A stretch of 64,000 bases of DNA from Fragilaria crotonensis. Lineage: Eukaryota; Bacillariophyta; Fragilariophyceae; Fragilariales; Fragilariaceae. A program made the translations under genes and the position numbers. Every line of letters starts with the position of its first letter. The first letter of the stretch is position 1. This document shows positions 52,953-62,773 of the stretch, one piece after another. Under the pieces are notes generated by a model. That model worked only from the letters and a program-made list of their open reading frames with translations. It was not told where the DNA came from and ran no database searches. The stretch spans positions 48,658-112,657 of the forward strand of contig JAKSYS010000125.1 of the NCBI GenBank assembly GCA_022925895.1. The letters are read 5' to 3'.

Positions 52953-54632
52953 AGTGAGGTGTGCCGACCTAAACAGGCAGCTGATGGGAGAAAGTGGAAG
53001 AAGAGGCGAAATGCAGTGCTTGATGATGTTATCGATCAGATAGTTCGCACGAAGAAGGGAGCTCCAACACCGGCGGACGTTGTGAAGACAGCTGCGACGA
53101 AGTCGGGGGTTGTCGTTTCATACATGACAGCGTACAGGGCGCTACGCTTTCAAACCAGTAGCATGAGAAATGCTTCCGTGAAAAACTTCGAAATGGTCAT
53201 CCCATTTTTGGAGGGCTTGAAGAAAACGAATCCTGGTTCTGTGATTGGGTATGCTAGGGATGAGGAGAAGAGACTTGTCGATCTTCATGTATTTCCTGGT
53301 ATCATGAATGGGTTGCTGAAGTTTGTTCGACCAGTAGTGTCGTTGGATGCGACACATTTGAGGAGCGAACACAAGGGAACTCTGTACGTAGCATCAGTTC
53401 TCAGTGGGTGCAATGACATCTTCCCCATTGGGTTTATGATCTCCGCCGGAAACGAGGATGGAGCAACGTGGAAAAAGATGCTTGAATTGTTGAAAAAAGC
53501 GTGTCCAATCATTGATGATCAGGGCTATGGCGACACTGACGGCGTTGTTAGGCCGCCGTTTCTTTTCATTTCAGACAGAGACAAAGGCCTGAAGGAGGCA
53601 TTGAAATCGGTGTTCCCGAATAAGTACGAAATGAGCTGTGCTAGACACATCGAAGCGAATGTAACGCAGAAGTATGGAAAGCAGTGTTCGAAGTTTGTGT
53701 GTTCAATAGCCAAATCATTCTCAACACAAAATGCAAGCCTGTTGCTAGATGAGATTTGAAAGGTCAAGCCAGAGGCCGCCACATATTTGGAAGGCATAAC
53801 GGCATCGGGTGTTCTGTGGCAGAGTACTCAGTGGTACTCAGATTCACCGTCACCGTCACCGTCACCTGCTCAGTTGCCTCCGAGGTATGGGATTGTAACT
53901 TCGAACACTTCCGAGTCGGCGAACAGTATGTTATCGGAAGCAAGGAATCTTGGATGGCTGGAGGCTGTGAACAAAATTCTTGACATAATGACGACGAGGG
54001 TGTGTGCTTGCCGAAAGAAGTATGCTGAACGAGATGGATTGGAGGTGGTGCCTAGAGTTGCCCAGATTCTAAAACGTAGGTGGGATGCCGCTGCGTCTAT
54101 GACGGTCAATGAGTTGGAGGTGGGGTGTGGTGACTTCAAGGTGGTGGAACCAATATCGATAGTTGATGAAAATGGCGATGACAATATGCAACGGATGGCA
54201 CGATCCTATGGAGATCCAGACCGTGTCCTTGTTGTCAAACCATACTTGGAGTGGTGCAGCTGCGGGGTATGGCAAGACTTCCTGTACCCGTGTCGACATG
54301 CATGTGCAGTCTTCAGGAAATGACAGGAAAAGGAATTCAGTTATGTTCTGAGAAGTTTGGGCCATCCATTCTACACATTTGAGTTCGTGCACAATACTTT
54401 CAAGAAGAACGTTTTCCCTGTATGCTTGGAGACGACTGTATATGATGGTGAAACAAAGGAACCAAACGTGCCAAAACGGCAATCTGGACGACCGAAAACA
54501 AAACGAATTCGCAAACGCAGTAAGTTCATTGAAAGCGAGGATTCTCCTGTGAAATGTTCCATTTGTGGAAGAAGAGGGCACAACCGAAGAACTTGTCCTA
54601 GTGCACTAGTTGGTAACAATGACAATAAGTAG
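52905..54632 (+). pseudogene. MULE transposase (MURA-type) with SWIM and CCHC zinc motifs, two in-frame TGA codons
   Basis: One frame of 575 codons is interrupted only by TGA at codon 285 (53757-53759) and codon 473 (54321-54323). It contains the first catalytic Asp in VVSLDATHLRS (D148), the second in FLFISDRDKGLKEAL (D224) and the CARHIEANV block (~245). After the first stop come WQSTQWY, the helical middle part and a SWIM zinc finger (CSCGVWQDF...CRHAC). After the second stop come an Arg/Lys-rich linker and a CCHC knuckle (CSICGRRGHNRRTC). The domain order is standard for MULE transposases. Each TGA is one transition from a sense codon (CGA or TGG), so point mutation is the simplest cause. 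A GTCACC microsatellite adds an SPSPSP stretch near 53850. Confidence 0.9.
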
Positions 54633-54715
54633 AAGAACAAACGCGAACGGGTACATCATGAAGCATGCCACGATGAGATCATTGTTTATGTAAGATTGGA
54701 GATTTGCTTCAATAG

Positions 54716-55190
54716 GTGGTACAGTACCGTGATGCAGATTGTGTATGGGACTACAGATTTGGTGCCATTTCGTTGATCATATAGATGAAGATTGAGTTGT
54801 TGTTCTGAAACAAAAGAGCAGAGAGAAGAATTATGACCACACTCAAAGTATGACGCTTAGTAAACGAACGACAGATGAGAAGTGAGTGATGATGATGTTC
54901 GTTGCGTATGTACGACATGGTGGAGCGATGAGTGTGAACCATCTTTGATGAATGTTACGAGACGGTGTACCATGACGTCCGTGGAGGTCGGGCATGGCAG
55001 GCGACAAAAGCGCGATATAGTAAAAAGGGGCAAAACAATGCGTGATATTGTAAATGTCTCTTTTCAAAATGCGTGATATTGTAAAATACAATTGTAAATG
55101 TAGTATATAGTAAAATACGAATTTGTGGATAGTAAGTCATTGTACTATATTGCAAAGTGGCAAAAAAATGCGTGATATTGTAATTTCCCC
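54716..55190. repeat. MULE right terminal inverted repeat
   Basis: Inverted partner of 50968-51452, ending GATATTGTAATTTCCCC next to the target duplication at 55191-55199. Confidence 0.93.
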
Positions 55191-55199
55191 TTTAATATT

Positions 55200-55874
55200 T
55201 ATCAAAAATATCAAATGTCGGGCTGGCGCGAGATGCTTGGCGCGGACTTTTTAATTTGATAAATCGGCCTTAACTCATGCATTTTACCGAAAAACGAGCT
55301 GGACAGGCATTTGCAATTTTTGATCTCCCCCCTTAAAACATGCTCAGAGCATCCTCCAAGGGATCACAATTTTCCGGATCAAATGACGTAATAGTGACAA
55401 AAACAGTGTCTTCCACAACCGTTGCATTCTCTGACGGTTTAATCAAATGGCTGGCGTGCTCGACTTTGAAGTTCTTGAAGAGGCAACTTCCAAGGCGCGA
55501 AATTCACAATATATCAAATTTTATCAGAATCACACAGAGGAATTGTTTGATGACAACTACTTGTACTACTACCGGTAGTAATCATCATTTACTAGTACCA
55601 CAGTAGATGCTAACGATAATGGTCCTATGCATATCTGTTGTATATAAGAACTAGTAATTATCGGGTTAACACCGCCCTCGGTCTTTAGTCAAGACCAAAG
55701 AGTGTACCCCACCGCAGCCGTACCGTTTAACCGGTAGGCGACCGTTATCTAATCTAAACCCCGTTGACCCCATAAACTAATACATCAATCTCCAGGTCGT
55801 GCATTACCTGTCCTTCGGCACAGGTCGATAAAATGCCGTCATTAACATTTGTCTTTCCCCTCATGACGAGTCAT
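55200..55874. other. Harbinger-family relic ends, no gene
   Basis: 55200-55260 (reverse strand) resembles the left sub-terminal region of the Harbinger element at 47320-47390 (TTATCAAATT.AAAAG). CCCTTAAAACATGCTC ends at 55345 and AGAGCATCCTCCAAGGG begins at 55346, looking like two abutting ends. TCAAATGACGTAATAGTGAC follows, as in the other ends. Confidence 0.55.
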
Positions 55875-57192
55875 TCAAGCCCTTGCCAAATTCATGTACC
55901 GCAGCCATCGTCGTCGAGACGTTGGCGACATCTCTAGTATGTCGGATAGTGGTCGTTCACAGTAGTGTCTGTCGCCCGCTTGGACTCGCTCTGGTTGCGC
56001 ATGCAAGCTGCATATTTCGGCACGTTCTGTGTCACGTATTTCGCAGAGTTCTTTGTCAGTAGATTCGTGCAGTACTCTGTTCCTAGATTTCCGCAGTTGT
56101 TGTGTCAGGAGATGCATCGCCCTCAAGATGACTCGGACGTTGTGAAGGCCCTTCCTGCTTGACTATCAATTGAATTTCCGTACAAAGATTTTTCAGCAGT
56201 ATCCCGCCACGCCACGCTCAAGTAGCCTTTGATCGCATTGTCCCATCCAATTTGTGTCTGGTCTCGAAGCGCGACTCGAAGACTGTCTCTGATTACCCCC
56301 GAAAAATCCGTCAACAGTGGATGGAATTCTCGATCCTCGATCCACGCAATTACGCCATCCTTCAGAAACTGAAACACAGGATGATACTCCTCTGGTGACA
56401 TCCGCCGTCTGAACTCCCTGAGTGCTGTAGCATGGTCCGGGTTTTGCTGACACCGAATGACATGTGTAGATGTTTCAATGACCGTTCGACTGCACGGGCA
56501 TAGTTGAAGTTTTGCATCTTTGATGGTGGCCACTTTATATTGCTGTTTACCAGTGTGCCATTGATCGAAGATGAACTTTAAAGAGCCAAAAGCTTCGAAG
56601 TCAACTCGTTGCCACACCTGATCCGGCCATCGCTGCCTCAACTGTGTGTATTGTCGAAGGTGGTATCCATTGATGTGGAAACGCAGGCTTTCTTCAATCT
56701 GGCTCGTGAGCCGCAAACTACTTATGGAGATCGACACTCTTGACTCAGGCATGTGCTCGGTGTGTTCCACTGACCGACGATATGATGGATGTTCTCGATA
56801 CCAAGTTGCTAACTCATCCGCGCGGTTGTTGCATTGAATCTCATGCGATCGTCGTGTCGCGCTACGGGAGGAAACACGCTGGTGCCCCTTGACCCATACG
56901 GGAGTAATGGTGCGCCGCAGGTTCACAGTCTCCTGCCGGATAAGACCTAAATGGTCGGAATTGTGTGGTATCTTTCATGCAATATGCAACCGAAATTGCT
57001 CGTGACACGACAGCATCTCCCGCCACACAATACTTGCGCTGAGTCGTGCGTCTCGAACAAGGTTCTTGCTTCATCCGTCGACATTTTTGCAAACTTAAAC
57101 CGAGGAACAAGTTCACCAGCACCGGATCCGTCCAATGCAGAAAGCAACGTCTGACTCAGAGAATGGACATAATTTTTTCCGCATTGTACCAC
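55875..57192 (-). pseudogene. Retrotransposon relic: RNase H end and zinc-binding C-terminal region
   Basis: The main readable block (56123-56960) starts NSDHLGLIRQE, resembling the second-Asp helix of RNase H. It continues with ITPVWVKGHQRVSS and CNNRADELATWYREH, the final RNase H motif. A helical stretch and a Cys/His motif (LCPCSRTVIETSTHVIRC) like the reverse-transcriptase zinc-binding domain follow. A further frame (55875-56126) continues to SRRRWLRYMNLARA. Frames change near 56125 and 56950. The polymerase part is absent, so this is a 3' fragment, most likely from a non-LTR-type element. Confidence 0.7.
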
Positions 57193-59845
57193 TAGATGAT
57201 TGATATCTCGGTCGAAAGGGGTGCGTCAATGAAAGTAAATATCAAAAAGGGGCGGGTCGTATCGGGGAGCTTGCTTCTTAAGCTTCTTTGAAGTGAGTGG
57301 TACGAGGGCTTTAAGAAGGATGTATCTCGAAGTGACAGGGTCACCACGGGTACTTTTAGAGTTGGAAAACATAACCGTGACTTTGTTCCGAGCGAGAACT
57401 TCTTCCACTCTAGAGTGGTTCTTCCAAAAAATGGATGATTTACTGGTGAGAAGCCGAATCGAAGCGGCGGGACAATGATTTGAGATCGTGAAGGTAGAAC
57501 TGAGAGAGAGGAGGGAGCGATGTAGGATCTCACTGAGTTGAAATTCTCTGTACCCTTGTCTTCCCAACGGTATATAAGGGCCATCATCATCATCATGAAA
57601 GAGATTGTTGAGGAGCGAGTGAACTACAACGTGCAGCGGACAATTGTGTCCAATTTTGAGATAGTGCCAACAAAGCGACATCTGCGGTTGTTTTCCAGGG
57701 GAGAGAAATACAAATCGTGCAACCGCTTACTGGAATGTTCAAATTTGGAATCAATGCCGACATCTTTCCATCCATGGACAATGCATGTGAGTTCAAATCT
57801 TCCTTACTTTCTTCCCGCCCACCACCTGCAGAAGGTTGAGACTTTGGATTTTTAATCTGGGAATCTGGTTTGGTCACTGGTTGGGGATGAAGAAGCCTGG
57901 TCGGTGGATTCGCCTCCTTTTGTGTTATCTGCGGCGGAGCTGGTGGTTCTGCTTCCATTGGTACATCATCTATATGCTAAACTCTTCTATACATGTCTAT
58001 CATATGTCTATTTCTAGGCAGATGCATTTCATGTTGCTGGCACTTTCGGGCGGGCGGTAATTGTTTAGGGACAGATGGAGATAAAGAAGCAGTAGCAAAA
58101 GCTACATCAGTAGAGAGGACAACACCAACTCATGTGGGTGCAAAGGGCAATAGGAAAAAGAAGCAGTACTGTAGCAGGATACTATGTACTAGCACCAGAG
58201 GAAGTGATAGTAGTACAGTACAACAGTACAAGTACTGAGTACTCATAGTACAGGTTGAACAAGTACTGGTGGTATAGCGGACAAACCACGAGTGAATGCC
58301 TGTGATCAGAAACACCCACCACTTGAAGTGAGAAAGATAGACGGGAACCAGCAGCTGGCTGAAGTACACATGGGCACAGTAGCTTGCAAACCGGTTCCAG
58401 AGAAAATACTGGTATTGTAATTACCAGTGCTGAAAGTTGTGAAAAGTGAAAACAGCAATTGCTGTACAGTAGAAATGCGGCCAGTATTCGAGTAGCTAGC
58501 CAGCAGTGGGGGTACCGGGCGCGAAGTCAAATGCATGGTATTGAGTCTTGACCATGGTGGGTGAATCCACCTCGGTTCGTCGACCATTCCAGCAGGAGGT
58601 TTACTGATACCCAAGAAAGGGTGCAGCAATGGACTGAACAGCAAAGCAAGAGATCACAGAGATCCGTGCTCCGCTGGAAAAAGACATTGAACCCACCATG
58701 GTGGTGGGCTCCGACACAACCACGCGTCCCAGCACACAAAAAACGGACCGACAGACAGACCGGAATTTAGAAGCTGGTGAGAAGAAATTGTGTCCATTGG
58801 TTCATCATCTTGTTCTCCTGGAATTCGAGGTGTGGCTAATGCAGAGTCCAGCAGCCAGATTATTCGTGCTTCACCAATTTGTACTACTTACAAACTAGTA
58901 CCACCAACTAGTAGTGCAGGCCATTACATTGTCGCACATGTTTGTTATGATACAACACCACAAGCATGCTGGCATCAAGATCAGGAGAAAGGCATGCATT
59001 GGTTTCTTTCATACATCAATGGGAGACTGTGACAGTATTGATGGTTGTTTTGTGATTTGAAGCTAGACTACTTCATTGCACCAAATGGGTGACCAGCCAA
59101 CATTACATATAATTGTCTCACATTACAACCACAAATTCTTATGACAAGTGCTTGCATATATATTATGAGTGCCATACATTTCTTGCACAACAGTTGTTCT
59201 TCATCAACGCACGTTACATCAACGTCTATGGGGCAACAGCAATAATACTGGTGGTACTTGTTGTGTGCTTATTTAGAGTTAGGGTTTCGGCCAGGACAGT
59301 TTCGATCCGCTGGCTGGAGTAGCGGACGGTCACAGCCTTTTCTGTGGCCGTGTCCCTGAATGTCATGCACTTATCCGAAGTCCCCCGCGCCTCTCAAATT
59401 GTATTGTTGCATGGGCGCTACACCAGATGCCACGACGACAACGACTACGACACTAGGGACCATGACGATGACGGTGTCAATGTTGGATTTCCTTTTCAGC
59501 TCTCAGGCAGGACGAGTGGAGAATAGAAGTGGTGTAAATTGTTTGCCTACACACGGAATACATGGAGGAGACCAGATTGGAAACTTGTAGATCGCGTCAA
59601 CGCTTCAACGTTTCTACTCATGTGCGCACTCTCCTCTATTCAGTCCTCCAGTGCCCCAGTACCAATACATAATTCTTTGCTTCTGATGGAGAATCGCGGA
59701 AGTGCCGACGGCTCTTATGATGTTGTCAAGGATTCTACATGTGATAGCATCCAGGACATGACTTTGCTAGGCATGGACATGTCGACGTCTGCACCTTCTG
59801 GTCCCTCTCCCTACGCTTCGTTACAGGTACCATCTGAGTCAAAGG
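57193..59845. other. Long region without a recognised gene
   Basis: A minus-strand frame at 57226-57681 has no identifiable family. GTACT/AGTAC-rich short repeats occur near 58190-58275. An open frame at 59539-59901 (plus) might be the N-terminal part of the decayed LRR receptor gene that follows. Confidence 0.4.
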
Positions 59846-61070
59846 TTGATGACCATGATGATCGCGATGTTGTTCATGCTGGTAGTGTTAGTGTTATTTA
59901 AAAATTGGAACATGCACTACCGAGAGCACAATGCTTGTACCCGGGTCTCGAAGCGAAGGCCTCCAGTTGTTCATGCAAGCAATCACGACATCGCTCCTGG
60001 AGCGTCTCCCGTACGCTCAGCTCGCAACGCAGCAATGAGTCGTACATTCAGGTCTCCAATGAGTTCGCATGATTCGCCCAGAGACATATCGAATGAAGAA
60101 ACCAAGCAGAAAGATGGAATGCCAAACTCAGCACGAGCGTATGACATGGTTCACGAGACTAGTCCCGTTGCAACTGAAAGTGGTTTGTATACTGTGGAAG
60201 CCCAACGGGTTTCGATATGGAAACGAGGAGGGATCGGTGATGGTTGCCGAGGCCCAATACGTCAATATGAAATGGTACCAACGTCCCTTGCATCGATGGA
60301 TAGTATTGGGGAGTATCTTGTGTGCGTGCGGTTTTGCTGCTGCGGTTGTTGTACTCGTCGTTCGATAACCATCTGCAGCTAGCATTTCTTCATTGATCCC
60401 CACCACCGTCCCACCACCGTCCCAACTACAGGCGCGCCCACTTCCCCTGAGCCATCAATGGCGCCTCCCCACCACTGCTCCTATAACGGAGGCGCCCACA
60501 CCCCCGAACCAACAACGGTGCCCCCAACCACGGTTCCAATTACAGGGGCGCCCACAACTTCCAACCCGGCTGCGGCACCCCACTCCGAAACCAATCAGCA
60601 CAGCACCCCACACGGGCGCCAATGACTAGGAGGCCCACCACAACCTCGAAACCGACCTTCATCTTGACGCCGGTCGCAATTGCCTGCAACTTTCTTCCAT
60701 TCCAAACGTGACTAGGTGTCGAACAACATTCGTTTTGGACTCTTACAATACTGATGATGCAACGACTGGTGCAACAATTCCAAGTGAGATCAGACTCGAG
60801 ACACAGTTGACATGTCTTTCGGCCAGAATTCGTTGACGTCCAGAATTCCGAGTGAGATCAGACTCTTGACACAGTTGGTGGCATTGGATTTCGGACTCAA
60901 TTCGTTGACTCCCCATGGAGATCCGACTCTTGACAAAGCTGATGTTTTTGGCTCTCAACGACAATGAGTTGACTTCCTTCATTCCCAGTGAGATCGGACA
61001 CTACAGACTTATGGGATTCAAGTTCCTACAGGAACTCAGCCTAGACAATAATAGAAAGATCAATCGGTTG
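59846..61070 (+). pseudogene. Decayed leucine-rich-repeat receptor-like protein gene
   Basis: Pieces in different frames follow the layout of diatom LRR receptor-like proteins: a polar N-terminal region, a membrane segment (HRWIVLGSILCACGFAAAVVVLVV, near 60290-60365), a Pro/Thr linker (TTVPTTGAP and related, 60400-60600), then LRRs. The LRRs read TIPSEIRLETQLTCLS near 60770, NSLTSRIPSEIRLLTQLVAL near 60835, and LALNDNELTSFIPSEIGHY near 60945, followed by LQELSLDNN. IPSEIG repeats are typical of these proteins. At least three frame changes and stops lie between the pieces, and only a few repeats remain. Reading frames were followed by eye. Confidence 0.75.
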
Positions 61071-61192
61071 TAACCTTTGGTTAAACGACTGGATGGCGTT
61101 GTAAGCATGTCAAGATTCATCTATTGTAAAGACGTAAACCGATCAAACATGCTGGCGATGTTATGTCGTGGCAAGAGACCTCATCCTCAGAA

Positions 61193-62773
61193 TCAAAACC
61201 AAAAAAAATCATCACCAAAACGGTAGCTTAAAGTACCAAAAAACCCAACTCTGGCGGGCATCATGACTTTGACATTTGCTGGGGTGGGAGGATCCGGAAT
61301 ATCCACGGATCCACCAAGCTCCGAAGCAATGTAATCCTTCAGAATCTCTTGTTCTCCCAATGTTGTCGTCGCGAGTTGTGTGGCAGCAGCGAGGGAGGTA
61401 TATCCATCACCTCCGGTCGCGAGGAAATCGTTGGTTGCCAAAACATAGGTTCGACTAGGGTCACCCTGTAGTTCTCCAGATGAGACAATCGTATCAACGA
61501 CATCGCCCGCGCTATCGACCTGAACCAATTCAATCACTCGAGACGGCGAAGATATGCTTGTCTGTCCCTCCAAACCAGGCCTTGTTGCATCGAAAGTGAC
61601 TTGAAGACCAGCAAGCTGGGCAAAGCGACCGTCTTCAGAAGGATAGCGACTGCGCATTCTCGAGTGCAGCCAACAACTGTGCAGCACTTATCCCAACAAC
61701 GGTCAGCTTGTTGTCGAATGGCAACGCTGCGTTCACAACCACAGAAGTAATTTGAGGCCCTTCGATTGTGCCACGAATTCCCCCACCATTCTTCAGTGCC
61801 ATTTGAACAGTGACTCCCGCTGGTCCGTTGGCGTCAACATAAGCTTGGGCAGCCCAAATGCTAGAGTCGGCAGCTAAACGACCCAAGTTCGTTTCCCTCG
61901 TGCGAACATCAGCTCGCAAGCCATTCAGTTCTACAGAGGTGGTGCCGACAACTGTGAAGGCATCCGTAATAAGTGGCGTGGCTCGGAGATCATCAAGTAT
62001 TTGGCGAACCGTTCTGTCTCCTTTCCTCTTGCTCAGCGAAGTCGTTCCGTTGACAACATTGGCGAGAAGACCGACAGCTTCTGTCGTGGTTGCAATCGGT
62101 CCAGAGCGAGGGTCCAACATATCCATATCCAACTTGCCGTCCTTGTCGAATCTGACCAAGAGATGTCCGACGTAGCGGTACAATTGATCGCTGTTCACCA
62201 CCAGAACAGTGCTTCCTTCCATGTCCTTTTGTACAACGGGGTACGCTGCCGTGGGTAAATCACCCTCTCGAAGCAAATTGAAGGGGCCGTCGGGAATGGG
62301 TTGTCCGACAAAGCCAGTCGATCCAGCCTGAACAATGATGTCGATACCTCTCAAATTTGCCGCGCCCAAGGGGTCCGTCGTAAAGTCTTGAGCGTGGTCC
62401 AACAGGATGATAACCTTGGCACCTCGCTGTTCAAGAAGATCGACTTGGTCAAGAACTTGACCAACCGCCGATTCGAGCGGCTGGTTTGTCGAAGGATCGC
62501 GACCGCCGAAAAAGTCAACTCCTGGAATAGTGTTATTGGGATCAGCAATGACATTGAAGAAATCAGCAGGAGCACGACCAATTATACCCACGATGACATT
62601 TTCGTCAAGTTGAATGTAGCAAGACTTGGTTACGGCACCTCTAGCGGCCGTGCACGGGCCAGCATCCTGCACAATCTTAATGGGGAGCCGAAGTCGCGTT
62701 GACTTGGGCGTTGGAAAAGTCTAAGTTTGCCGCAACGAAAGGATAATACGCAGTCGAAAGCATGTCGGCAAAT
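61193..62773 (-). pseudogene. 5'-nucleotidase unit B, rest of metallophosphatase and C-terminal domain, two indels
   Basis: This is the exon following the 85-nt intron (62774-62858, GTAAGT ... CTCAG). It continues the phosphoesterase (EFADMLSTAYYPFVAANLDF) and then the 5'-nucleotidase C-terminal domain: RETNLGRLAADSSIWAAQAY, VQMALKNGGGIRGTI, YVLATNDFLATGGDGYTSL. A run of four G at 62682-62685, where three would keep frame, breaks it between TSAP and IKIVQDAG. A 2-bp loss at 61652/61653, relative to unit A, breaks it at ALENA/SRYPSED. The tail ends GTLSYRFGDDFFWF. Either this unit is inactivated or the assembly has two small errors. The family hydrolyses nucleotides outside the cell, useful for phosphate scavenging. 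Confidence 0.8.

Larger units (their letters stand above)
50968..55190. mobile_element. Mutator-like element (MULE) with long TIRs, 4.2 kb
   Basis: Terminal inverted repeats of 485 bp (50968-51452) and 475 bp (54716-55190) start GGGGAAATTACAATATCACG and differ by one 10-bp indel and a few substitutions. A perfect 9-bp target duplication, TTTAATATT, lies at 50959-50967 and 55191-55199. Nine-bp duplications and long TIRs are the MULE hallmark. Inside are a MURA-type transposase gene (plus) and a head-to-head second gene (minus). The near-identity of the TIRs and the intact duplication point to a recent insertion. The surrounding sequence looks like a Harbinger-family relic. Confidence 0.93.

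Noticed and set aside
53757-54323. In-frame TGA codons read as selenocysteine
   Set aside because: The flanking motifs are not selenoprotein redox sites and the positions fit CGA/TGG mutation in a transposon gene.
57226-57681. 151-codon minus-strand open frame
   Set aside because: It has no family motif, and overlapping frames of similar length occur on the same and opposite strands.
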